A program made the translations under genes and the position numbers. Shown piece after piece: positions 9,143 to 23,264 of a stretch of 64,000 bases of DNA. The DNA comes from Panonychus citri. Lineage: Eukaryota; Arthropoda; Arachnida; Trombidiformes; Tetranychidae. The notes beneath the pieces were generated by a model. The model had not been told where the DNA came from. It did no database searches and was given only the letters and a program-made list of their open reading frames with translations. Numbering within the stretch: position 1 is the stretch's first letter; each line of letters starts with the position of its first letter. Location: assembly GCF_014898815.1 (NCBI RefSeq), contig NW_026515454.1, positions 806,001 to 870,000 on the forward strand, read 5' to 3'.

Positions 9143-12100
9143 ATATTTATTATTTATTATTATCACTAAATAATAATCGAAATGAGATAAAAATTTGAAG
9201 ATGATGAATGATAATAAATGTACTTATAAGATTTATTATATTCTGGGAGTGATTACATATCCATAATGTATTCATTTTTATTATCTCTTTCTCTCTCACT
9301 TCTCTCTCTTTTTTATGATTCAATCTCTCATCTGCTATTGGGAGTAAAAATAACGCCACTGTCAAGTTCTTGATGATTTTCCTGTGTACTCATCTTTCAT
9401 CACCATCATCATTATCATCATCTTGGTGATAATGATGCATCTTTATGAATTTCTGATTTCTGTCTCAACGTCAATTAACATGATAATTATGACGATAATG
9501 AAGATAATGATTATAGTGATTAAAGAAATAGACAGATGAAATAGTTGAAACAAACAATTACATTATAATCAAATTCTGAATAACATGTTGATTAGATATT
9601 AAATTACCTTTTCAATGTACTACATTGTTCATCTGTCAAGTGAATACAAAATAAATACTTTTGTCATTTAACTTATTACTTTTGTTAAATTGTGAACTTT
9701 TCATTTCGTCAACAATTAAATTAATTGTAACGATAACCAATTAAATGATATCGTTATCTATTCTATCTAAAACCTGAACAACTATTGATATAACCTTGCA
9801 AACCCAATCTTCCATTACCAAACTACTTCTATAAATGTCACGATAACTTCCAATGTTTATGATAATAATAATTTTTACCTTTTTTTCTTCGACTTTATTT
9901 TTATTTCTCTCTACTATCTAGATACCTCTAAAAAGCTAAGTGATGTGATGATAACTGAGTTTAAAGAAGGAGGATCGTTGTCAAAATATAATCCAGAAGA
10001 GGTAAAGATGAATTTTCCAAATATTCTCCACCAAAGAGATAAGTTACAAAGGGGGTGAAAAGAAATAGAGAGAATAGTGGAAAAAAAAGGATGAGAATGA
10101 ATTATTCTGTTGATAATAATACAATTGTATTGTCAGTCAAGAACATTAGCAATACAATCGATGAAGATGATAATTTGTTCCATCAAAAAAAATCATCATC
10201 ACTTCACCACCATTATCATCATGATAAACCTTATTTTCATCATTATTATCTATTTATATATCTACTATTATCACCTTTTTTTTCTCTCTCTCTCTCACTT
10301 TAATCTGACACCGAGGTTTTTTCTTTTAATCTTTGCTCTCTCTCTTTCTCTTCTTGCCTCGTTAAATTCAATTGTACCTGATTAACTTTTCTAGATTAGC
10401 TAATTTCTTGTTAAGTGTGTCAGATTTTTTTCCCTTACTTTAATACTAGATGATTACTTAATAAATATCATGAGAAAAGAGTATTAAAACCACATCGAAC
10501 AATCTGAAGTTACATGATAATCATTCAGAGAGATTATCATGAAACGAGTTGGTTATATAATAATAATGAGAGTTTTACTTTTATCCTTCTTTTCCTCTTT
10601 TGCTTTTTATTATTCTGGTGAAATTTCTGTTACTTCAGGATAGAAATTTGAAAGTTATTATCATACTATTATCATTGAATTATATTCTTAAACCAAATTC
10701 ATTTATAATTAATACTTACCTTTCCTAACTCATGTAGTGACTTTTTTTTTGTTGCTGTCAACTTGTTGCCCCAATTGTGACAAGATGACAAAACAATTGA
10801 ACAAAATATCACTAAATAGCCTGAAGGTAAAATATATTACCAGTGATGTGATATATTGATCATGCAATTTGGAGTGAAATATACTCTCTGTATATTTATA
10901 GTCCATCTACTGATTTGATGAAAAAAAAAACTTTCCAATGAAAATCAAATGACCATAAAGGTTAATGCATCGCAAGAAGAAAAAATCTTAAGCTAGTTTC
11001 ATAATCTTTCATTCTTGTGTGTGGTCATATTACTTCAATACAGATACAATGTACTCTTGACCATCAAGGAGAAAGAGAAAAAAAGAAAGTAATTCCCTGG
11101 TTCTTAGTTGATAACATCGATCAGGCTAAATGGTCATTTTTTTAGTAAAACTCAATTGTTAGAGTCTCTGTTTTATTATTACCAGTTTATTTGGGTTGCA
11201 TGATGAAGATGATGGAGAGAAAAAAATTAGGTCTTAGGGATAACAATATCAAGTAATCAAAATTTGATGAAACATCAAATTCCCTGGCGAGAGAGAGAGT
11301 TGATTTTATTTCGTTACAATGTCCAATGGTCAGATTGATGTAAAAGACGATTCAAGATGAGCCATTGAAAAACCCATAATAACAATAACAATTTACCAGA
11401 AAGAATTGGAAAACCGAGATTAACTTTTACGATTTAACCGGTAAACTTTTAAATCACCATCAACTTATTAAAAGAATAAGAAAGTAATGATGATTAACTT
11501 GATAATACTTTTTTATTTGTATCCTGTTACTGGTGATCAATTTGATTAAGAAAATAGTGAGATTAAATTGTGACTTTTACTCAAAGCTCATAAATGAATA
11601 CCTACAAATAAGTCTTATTATATGTTTGATCTAATATTTTTTTCTTCTCTTTTCATGTTTACCTGATTCTCTGTCTTCTTACTATTATTGCCTATTTCTA
11701 TTACCGTCATCATCATCATCTTTAACAGGACATTGATTTGGAAGGATTTCAAAAATTTGTTGACATCTACCTGGAAACTGATACACCTATTGATTTGGTT
11801 AAAAGGTTATTCTTATCATTTGTGAAGAAAAATTTAATCTCAAATCAACCTGCCAATGTAAATAACAACACGAGTAATTCAGGTAACAGCAATAAATCAA
11901 CAAGCCAAACATGTTACACTATTCCAGAATCAAAGCTTGCAAGGGTAAGTTTCCTATTCAAATCTATCACCTCTAAAACCATCAACATCTCTCTCACTAA
12001 TTATCATCATTTTATTTATCAACTTCATTAACATTATCTATGATTAATTAATGCAAACTATCAATCAATCACTTTCATTGAAAGTCTATCTAAATTACTA

Positions 12101-15100
12101 TTAATACTTAGGGATAATTAAAGTTTAGTTTTGCTTGTTTTATACATATGATTTAATTATCATTGATAATTGGTGACTATCTGAATATGTTTAGCTATTT
12201 GTTTTAATTAGTAATAATCTCTCAATAATTTAAATTATTGTGGCGATTAATTAAAATTTTGTTTCCAAGTTATCATGAGATTTAGGTGTCAATCTAAAGT
12301 AGACTTTTCTTTCACTCATTGAGACTTTCAATAGATTTGTTTTGTAAGTAACAATTTCAATCATTTACAGACAAACGTATATGACTGAGACGTAATAGTA
12401 AATTGAGTTTAATTAAATAATCAAATGAAAAAGGTCAATGTTTGATAAACTTTTTCTTGGTATTACTGTTTTTCTGCCTGTATGTTATAAGTTTCCTTTG
12501 GATCTTTTTTCCCCTCTATTCCATACACATTCACCTATCTCTCTTTTCATCACTTGGGAGTGGAAATTATTCTTACTCCTTGCATTTATTCATTTTATCA
12601 TCTATCCCCCTGTTATTGTAACATTTCAACTAATGTTCAGGTTGAATGATTTGTCAGGATTTTTCTTTTCTGCATCAATTGTTCACAATATCAAGAAATT
12701 CTCTCTAAAAAGTTTCATCTTCTTCTGAAACTCCTGACACTGTGTGTGGATTCAAATAATAATATCACAACGATAATAATAAGAGAGAAAAAAATAGCAG
12801 AGTAAAAAATGTCTAAACTTCAGGATGATATGAGAAATTGGAAAAAAAAGAAAGATAGAAAGAGCGAGAGAGAGAGAGAGAGAGAGCTAGAGGCTGATAG
12901 ATAGACTTTGATGAAAAGTGCTGATAGGATGCGTTTTAAGTAAGAAAATGAGATGTTAGTATATAGAATGATTTAAAGTTTTATCGAATAAGAAAAAAAT
13001 TAAAAGAGAGTGAGGATAAACATTGAGATGATGAGGATAAGTAAAAAAAGGCTGATAAAATAAAGTTGTTTACAAGCAAAAACTGCATTGGAATCAAATT
13101 TTTTCTTATAAGTTTACTGATGATAGAAGTTGAATTTTTTACTCTTTCCTGTTTATCTGATTTTGCAAATCAACTATTCACATGATAATTACATTTGATA
13201 GATTCTGCAAAAGCAATCATAAAATTTTCATTCTAAATAACATTTAATATGTTGTATATTTAGCTTAAATGTAATATAAAATGACCAATTTTACCAATCA
13301 AACTAATCAATGATACATTTTATTATCTCTTAGATGGCAGTGGTCACTTCCAATACAGCTTGTGCTCCAATAACTGTCCACAGTACGAGTGGATCTCTTC
13401 CTGAACTTACTCGAGAATTGATAAACATTGAGATAACACATGAGAAAAAGGAAAACTCATCTTACAATAATACACTTACTACTTCAGGAGGAGGAGGTGG
13501 TGGTGGCTCCCATGGAGTTGTAGGAGGAAATGAATCAAAAAGTCATCATTCATCTTTAGCTGAGCGTCTTCATGGATTAACAGAGAAACTTCATAGCATC
13601 GGTCATTATCGAAGTGAGAGCGACTCTGGTTCTAGAGGACGATCGGGTACCTGTACGTTAGTTAGTGAAAATCAAAAGCACAAAAAAATAACAGATTAAT
13701 TATATATTGTGATTTTCTTGCACAAATTGTTTTCCAGAATTGTTTCAATGAAAGTTTTAACCGTCAGGACAACTCAATCAAACTAAATCAAACTTATCTG
13801 CACATGAATCACTTACTCTTACACGAAACATACAAAAATCCCAATCGTCCCTCTCTCTAGTCCCAAAGTCACTTTTTAAGTTTTCATTTAATTTAATTAA
13901 TTGCACTTATCAATCAACATATAATAATCGCATGATTAACGTTTTCGTCTTTTAATTGTGTTGCATCAAAAATTAATTGATGTTTTGTTTCTCTGTTTAA
14001 ATGTTGATTATGATGAGTGTAAATTACTTATCACATTTTATCCTTAACTATTGTCTTTTCTATCTGATAATTTATACATACAGGGAGTTCATCAATCCAT
14101 CCAATGGTTTCTGTAGCCCAAACATTTCGTGATCAAAAATCAACTGGTTCATCTCCTAATCATGGACAAATCTCACGTAATTCATCAAAAAAATCCAATA
14201 CCTCATTACTGATTCATCCAGGTAGGAACAATGATTTAATTACAATTAATTGAAATGGATTAATTTTTAATCAATCATGCGATCAAGACACTTATTACTA
14301 TTAAGGAAAAAATAACAACATAACACTGACAATTAATTTACTCTTTGTTTTTAATTAATCTTTTACTCTTATTCCTACTTTTATCAATCATCATTATCAT
14401 GGTATCACTTATATATTTTCATGGAAATTCAGTTGAAATTAAGCCATTAAGAAAAGGAAGCTCCAGTATTGATGTTTTATCTCTTCGTGTTCCATTTAAG
14501 GATGTTGTTTGTTATCTTTCATTACTCGAAGCAGGCAGACCAGAGGATAAATTAGAATGTAAGTAAATTAATCAATTAATTAATTTTCTCTCTAATATTC
14601 AACAAACACACTCACATACACAATTGATATTCTGCAAAGTGATTTTAATCATGTGGAAAGTACAATTTATATTTAAATTCAATGAATCAGCTCAATTCAC
14701 TTTACACAACAAGTTTTATTTGGATACATGAAGAGAAAAAAAAAACTCAATAAAATGAACTTTTATTGACCAGAAGTGTAAATTTTGAATCAACAAATGA
14801 TTAAGAATTGAAAATGTCATGATATTAACAATGAAATGTTTCAAACTTAATTGTATCCTGTTAGTTTTACTAGTTGTCACAATCAACATGAAACTAATCT
14901 GACATTGAGAGAAAAATGAATTTATATCAAAAATATTTGCAACACTTTAATAACCATCACTGTTTATGATAAATATTACAATTTAGATGATAATCAAAAC
15001 TTCAAATGTCAATCTAATCGCAATAGTTTAAGAAGCAAAACAAAAATAATCATGTCTAATAACAGGATTTCCTATTAAATTATTTCATCTTTTTTTTCCT

Positions 15101-18100
15101 CACTTTTATTGATATACAATCTGAAGGTGATGGAAAAGGTTACTTGATTGTGTGAGCTCCTAATATAAACTATAACATTTTACAATTTAATCTAATGATT
15201 AAAAAGTAAAAAGATTCCAGATTTTCATTGATTGAAAATTAATACACCTTTAACCCTTTTACATTTCGTTGCGTTGATGATTATTAAACTGTTATTCAAG
15301 TGTATGTGTAGAGATTTGATACTTGGAGGATGATGAAAAAAAAGCATGATAATAATAATGAAGTAAAAGATAAACAAAGTGAAAAAAACACCAGAATAAA
15401 TCTGAACCTTGAATAGAGAGGAAAAAAAAGTTCTTGTTAAGGTTAAAGGTTATTCTGATAATTTTGGTGTATCTAATTGATTGATGTTGATGTTGATGAG
15501 TATGATGATGGTGGTGATGACAAGAGGCTGAAAGATATAAACATTGATATATACGTATTACTAATGGGAAAACTGGTGAGTTATTATTATTATTTTTTGA
15601 TAGTAACCAATCAAATCAAAAGCCATTATCTCAATTGTAATAAGAGTTGCTTTCCAATTAAATAACCAGTTAACATATAATATTATCTTAGATTGAATTT
15701 CAAGTGATCAGATTGACAATTAATTTGATAATACCAATCGAATGTAATGAAGAAAATGATGTGGATAAAAAAAAAGACACAATTCGCAAAGGCATAGGAA
15801 TATGTTCTAGATTATCTAAGACTGGGAAGTGAAATAATAATAGTTGATGTTATTCATTTTCTTTTTTTTTTGTCGATAAGATTATCTGATTTGATTATGT
15901 GTCCAGATTAAATCAGAATTTAGTTTTATCACGAGGAGGAAGAAGATCAGATTGATTCTCTCTTCCGTTCTCTATGAAATAGAGTTGATATTAAGATAAA
16001 ACTGTGATTCTATTGACATTCAAACTGTAATCAATGAATTTGTGACAATTGAGTGACACTTATACAAATATAAACCTAGATGAAGATTTGACTTGAAAAA
16101 AGAGTCAGAATATTATAAAAAAATTATATTTTTGTTGTGCAAAAAAATTGAAACATATGAATTGATGAACACATTGAATTGTTTTTCTAATTAAATGTTT
16201 TTGTTTATTTCCTTTCATCTTTCACCATGAAAACGATTCTGAATGATGATTCAGTTATGTTCCGTCTCTATGACTCTGATAGCAATGGATATTTGGATAG
16301 TAATGTAAGTGGAAAAAGGTTTTCCATTCAATTTTAAATTCTCCATCCTAATTACCATCTTGAAATACTCTTAATGTTTTTGCATTCCTTTTCCATATTC
16401 ATCCTAATGTATGCAAATACCTCTAGCCAATTTTATATCATTTCCGTATCCTCAATTTGATTACTGTTTTTTTACAACTTTCTCATCCAGGATTTTATAT
16501 CATAAACTAATCGCAACTTTCATCAGTTTTTATACTCCCTATTTATACATTTAATTCACCTGAATCCTTTTCCCTCCTCTTTACCCTTTTTATCATTACC
16601 GGAAATCATCATCTTATCGGTATTACTTCCGTTTTCATAATAACTTCATATTTCATGCTTCACTCATTGTTTCAAGTCTGATTCATTTAATATTTATCAA
16701 TATATCACAACCAACCAAACCCAACCCAAATTTTTCAATTGAACCCTTTACCTTTAGTATTTTAATGATTTATTGTATTCGTAATGTTTTTTTGCCCTCA
16801 TTTAACTTTCCTCATGATTTATGTTTATTAATAGTACATTTATTTGCATGCTAAGCGTTACATGAATAATCATTTGATCAATATTGAGATAATCACTTAA
16901 CAATAAGAGCTCATTGTCTCATTCAATTAGAGAATTCATAGAAATTGTTTATAATTAGTTAGTTTGAGAAAAAACATTTAAAATGAAGCTACGTTTTCAA
17001 TACTTTGATGTACAATGAATGTGAGGTAACTCTGATAATTTGAATTTTTCTCCTTATTATTGATATTTTATCACATTCTCAAAACTTTTTCTATTGATTG
17101 TGAATTAAATTGTGATTTACTATTGATATTTTTAATCGAGAAAGGAAAAGTTATTAAAAAACTTATTCGATTAGTAAGAGTTTCCCATTCTCATCTGATC
17201 CATTCAAACTATTACTACAATGAAACGCTTAAAGATCAATTGAGAACTTTTTTCACCCATACACCTCGAAACGATTATTATTAATATTACAATATTATTA
17301 TTTGTGCTTTGTATTATTTACCCATAGACTTACAATCACATTTAGAGGTAAATCTTACCTGAGGTGTTTTCATGTTCTCCTTTTTTTTGCCATTGAAAGG
17401 ACTTCCCCCTTCTAATGCCTTTCAGCTGATTATATGTATGAAGGTCAATTTCTCAGATTGAAATTACATAGACAGAATCTCATGAATGTTTAGTGATCTT
17501 TGTAATACACTTTTGCATAGGTAAATTTGTTTTATTTCTTGTAAAAGTTGATTCATTTTCATGTATATCCCTTGTTTTCCTGATTATATTCACATTGACA
17601 TATTGCCAATTTACTCAGATTTTTGTTTCCTCATAACCTTATTATTAAAACAGATTGACAATGAGTTTATGTCAATAAAAAAAGCAAATTTTTATAAACT
17701 TTGATATTTTGTCAACTCAATTGTACAATATTAGCTTTGAATCTTTGTTTTGTATTGACTTGAGGCTATTTTTTTACACCATAACCTTTCCTTATTCCAT
17801 TATTACATAAAATCATGAAAAATTGAGTTTTCAATGAACAATTTTCTCATGAATTATTTTCAAACTTTACATGTAACTAATTGTTAGATTCCATCATTTT
17901 AACAAACACATTTTTCTCTGTTGTTAATTCCGATTTAGACTTGATATTTCATGATTTCTGTTGATAATTTTCACTGTTTGTATTGATAATCATCATCTAT
18001 ACTTCAACTGTAAATATCTTCCTGAGATAACATTAGATGATATTCAATTCTCAGGAATCTTTGTTTATTAATATTAATACATATTACATATTATATTGTA

Positions 18101-19145
18101 CATATTTCACTTGGAGGTCATGTTTGCATTTCTAACATGATCTTATTTTTATCATCATCAGTAAATTAATGTTATCATGTTTGCTTTGCATTTATCCTTT
18201 GATTAATTGATTTCAACCGTCAAAAGGAAAAATTTTAATTAACCAAATACTAAGATGTAAGAAGGTAAATTAAATAAGATTTCATTGTATTCGTTTTGAT
18301 CTCATTCTGACAGAGACCTGATTATATAAACAATAGTGTATTCAAAGATATCTATATAAAGACGTCTAGTTAGATATAATCAAGTATAATATCATTAATA
18401 CTTACAGGGTATGTCAGACGAAGCCTTCTTTTAGTCTCTGCACAACAATCAATGGATCTAAATTGTTGGACACTGGTCATCATTTCTGTTCTATGTTTTC
18501 TTTCACTAGAAATTACTGTTTTCCTTTTCAATCATCATTCACATCATGATACTCTCTCTCTCTCTCTGCATTATCATCTTACCTTAGTCTTCTCGGTACA
18601 TTTATGATAATCAATTCTAGAAATCTATTCATAAGTTTACCTGCATAATAGCTGTGTGTATGCTGAATGAATAAGTAAATGATATTACTTCCAACTGTAT
18701 TAGATCACTCAAGTAATACAACTCAATTTCTCTCACAATCAAATCTAATTGCACATGAATTTTTCATAATTTCAATTTCGTTCTGATTTTTGCATCTGCA
18801 ATTGCAATTACACTCTAACTATGCACATATAGTCTGTAGTTAATATGTATCATTATGAGTCTGATTTGATAAAATTCAGGTAACCTAAAGGGAATTTTTT
18901 TCCATCTCTTCGAACAAAAAAAAGAACTAGAACTTTTCCCCTCATTACATTTTATATAATAGAGTAGAAAATAAGTTTCTTGATTCAAAATTCTAGTTGA
19001 AAGAGTTATTATCAGTTCTCATTTCATCCTACCTGTTTATTACATGAACCTTTTATTGTTATTAAAACTTTAGTCTTGATTATCGTTAACGATTATCATT
19101 AACCGTTTGAATATCAATTGGAATTATTTTCACCCGCTCACTTCC

Positions 19146-19198
<53 letters not shown>

Positions 19199-21224
19199 TT
19201 TGATTAGTTTTTACATCTCTCCTCCCAGGAGACAACTTTCAATTATCATCTGAAAATTTGAAAATTCTTATTTCTCTTAGCATTCTGTTCAGAATTTTCG
19301 AAAATTCTCTATGCAAAGGTATTAATAGTATATGGAAAGTAGTTCATATCTAATTTATGTTAATATTAACTTTTATTTCTATCTTTTCTTTTCTGTCTTA
19401 TAACATTATCCCCTCCTGGAGTTTTCCTAAACATCGAGTTTCCTTTTCAAAGTAAGATACAAAGAAGAGAGAGAGAGAGAGAGCGTTACAACGATTTCAC
19501 CCACTAAATATGAACGCATTTCATCAAATTATCACTTGAGAATCAGCAAGAATATAAATTATAATATTCTAGAGATAGAGATTGAAAGTATCAAGATTGA
19601 GAACTAATTTCTGTTCTCAATTTCTATCAACTTTATTCAGTCTATTTCCTGTAATATATTACAAAGAAATTGAAGCAAATTGTATTACATTAAAAATAAA
19701 ACACAAAATAACATGTTTCAAGTAAAAGAAATAGCAATTTCATTAACATTGAGCACTGTTGAATCCATGATACTGATACAATTGTTTCTTTGTGTATATG
19801 CATTTTGCTTAGATGATTTCTCATGCACTTTTATTACCACAAGAAATACTCAGAGTATGCAAAGTTTTTTTTCCTCTTACCATTTGCTTTTTCCCCTCGA
19901 AACTCAATGATTATAATAATACATGAAATGAAAATTCCAAGGCTTTTCTTTCGTACCATGAATTTTTCACTTACTTTCTCAACATGATGACGATTTCTTT
20001 TTACATTAAACATTATCCTTCCTTCACTCGATTATCGTATAATCATTTATCCCATTTTACATTCTCATCTCCACTCAGAATACCAAAAAGTAATGTTACC
20101 TTTTCTTTACATGCTTTTAGGAAATTGATTCAATTGTTGACCAAATGATGACAGTCGCTGAATACCTTGGTTGGGATGTAACTGAATTAAAGCCTGTAAG
20201 TTAATGATGATACAATTGAACCAACAATTAGCAGGTTTATGGAGTACGAGATGATTAAAACAAAACGTAACCCAGTTAATTAACTTAATAGTTTCTTTTG
20301 AATTGAATAGACTTATGATAACCTATTTTAATAATGATGGTATTAATTGTCTGAGAAATGTTTTTCTCATATGTTAACATTACTTAACCACTCAATTGTT
20401 ATGATGGTTAAACTAGATTAACGTTAATTGTTTACTTGTAGTTTTATTTAGTGATAATATTGTTTACCTTTATATTAATCACATCTCACTATTATTACAT
20501 GTGATGCTAATCAATAACATCCAAATATTTATTAATATAATTCTGAGGATTATTGCTTATCATCAATCCAATCAGCTTATTGTTAAAATTGATAAAATTA
20601 CAATTATTATTAGTTACAGGTATTCATCATTATTGCATCATTTTAATAACTTTATCATCATATTTACAGTTAAATTATAATCTCTGTTAATATTAAGTGA
20701 ATAAATTTTGCTTTATTCATCTCATTTGGTTTACCCGATTCTAGAATCCACTTAATCTTGAATAAGACTTTGATAGATTATCATGAAAGATTTAATCACT
20801 CATTCATTTGAATGATGGTTGTTGATGATGGAGGTTTGAATCAGTAAAAATAGATCAGCAACAATCAAAATGATAATTAAACGTTAACAGTGTTTATCTT
20901 TTTCTCCCCCATGACAAAAGTAACGTTTAATAGTCCACATAGATGATGATGATGATGTTAATCATCTCCATCAAGATGATAAGCTTCTTGAGCCAATTAT
21001 TATAATACTTAGATAGAAAGTCTAACCAAAGGCTATCTTTTAGATTCTTCTTTCTTTATCTCTAATTTTCATTCAATCTTATCTCTTATATTAACTATTA
21101 TATTCATTTCATCCTCATCCTCATCATCTTTATCTGATTGAGTTAAGTCCTCTTTCAGAACCAAGAATCTCAAGTCAACAGAAACGATGAGTTATAAGAG
21201 CGTATTAATAATAATAGCAATAGA

Positions 21225-21255
<31 letters not shown>

Positions 21256-23226
21256 AATCTAAGTATTAATAATGATAAACAACTTTACCACTTTTTCAAT
21301 ATTCTGTTTCATATTCAAATATAATAACATTAATTTTCTCATAAGCATTTACCATGTAACATACAGAATTTTTATCATGTGAAATTTTCTCTTTTTTCAA
21401 TATTGATTATTTTTATCTCTTCTTTCAGATTCTTCAAGATATGATGATAGAAATTGATTATGATTCTGATGGAGCAGTTTCATTGGAGGAATGGAAACGA
21501 GGTGGACTCACAACGATTCCATTATTGGTACTATTAGGTTTAGATTCTGTAAGTAAAACTTATCATATTCCTTTCCAATTGACATTCGAGAATAATATTG
21601 GAGAGAAGAAAAAAAAATTCTTTTTTTCAATTCCAAATTTTCATGAAAAATTCATTAATTTTAGTAAATCAAAACATTGAAGACCAAAAGAAATAGCAAA
21701 AAGTTAAACTATGCATTAATTATTGTATTTATCTTTACATTAATCATATTAATGATGATTCATTTCTTCATGATGATTGTTATTGGATAGAGTCCAAGAT
21801 AAACAATATCATGGTAAAGTTTTTACGATCTAATTTCACTCTGAATAGTAATTCACTAATGTTGAGTATTCTCATAAGTTTCAAATTAGATGAGAACTGC
21901 AAAGTCAATCTAAATCTTAATTCTTGTAACTCATGAATTGAGTTGATTGAATTAGAGATAGTTTATAATAATTGGAAATTAATTTTGACTTTTAATTTGG
22001 TCATTTTCAGCATAATGTTAAAGACGATGGTCAACATGTTTGGCGATTAAAAAACTTCAAAAGGCCAGCCTATTGTAACCTTTGTTTAAACATGTTGGTC
22101 GGCTCATTGGGACGTAAGGGTTTATGTTGTGTCTGTAAGTATATCAAATAAGTTATTCATATATAAATATTAGTTGTATAAAAATCAATCGATTAGTAAT
22201 ATTTATAACCCTTTGCTGGTTATTCAATTGAATGTTCACCATAAAATGAACAATCCCCTTGAAATGATGACTAGAGTAAAGTTAATATTTGATTTTGATT
22301 ATTCCCACTCTGCTTGAGACTCAATTATATTATTAGGAGAAAAGATCTCAGGGCGGTAAAAATATTTTCCACCAGTAAATCAACCACCACCACCACCACC
22401 ATCACCATTCACCACCCAAGTAATTGAATTATTAATACTAAAGGGATTGAGAAGAGAAAAAATCATTAAACATATGATTAAATCTCTTTATTAGTCTAAT
22501 AATGAAAAGAAATGTAATGTACCCTGTAGATAGATAGTTACAGAGTTTTCCAAATGTTGATTCTGTGAGTGGATGGTTTGTGTGTGTGTGTTGATTGAAT
22601 GAATGGTGGAAAATGTATAATAAGATGAGAACCAGAAAAGAGAAAGAAATTCAAAGTTCCAAGGAAAAACTAAAGAAACGCTAATATTAATCAACTGTTA
22701 ATTCATTTTCTTATCGTTGCTTAGCATTAGATTTACTTTCTGTTGTTTTAGATTCAACTACTTAATATATAAATTACAGTTACTATTAAGTGTGCTGAGT
22801 GATATTATTACTGTTAGTTAAGCTTTAACCATTACATTATTATGGATTGAATTAACAGTCAAGGACAAACTCTAATTAAAAGAGTTTCGAAGATGAAATT
22901 GATAGTAATCAAGATCATTAACTTTATCCTTTATCCAAGTAATAATATCATTCCCTGTCTCTCACCTTTGGCATTCTCAGTGATTAACATTATTATTTAC
23001 TGATAAATAATCCATTAACTGACTTTAAATTGATTCTAAATTGTTAACTTACAATTGCGAAATGCGAAAATGAGTAAAAAAGAAAAGTTGAAAATAAATC
23101 ATTTTATTTATCTCATGCTATTGATTTAACTGTAAAAGACAATTCAATTTATCAAATTTAATAAGAACATTTTTTTTCTAGAAAATTATTTCAAGATTTT
23201 CCCAACATCTTCTAACTTTCCATCAC

Positions 23227-23264
<38 letters not shown>

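Larger units (their letters stand above)
6790..9921 (+). other. Dgk intron 1
   Basis: 3.1-kb intron, very pyrimidine-rich in its first 650 bases, with (TC)n arrays at 7135-7152, 7855-7899 and 9101-9141. Long pyrimidine frames and a 74-codon minus-strand frame at 8303-8079 look like chance. No nested gene supported. Confidence 0.6.
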
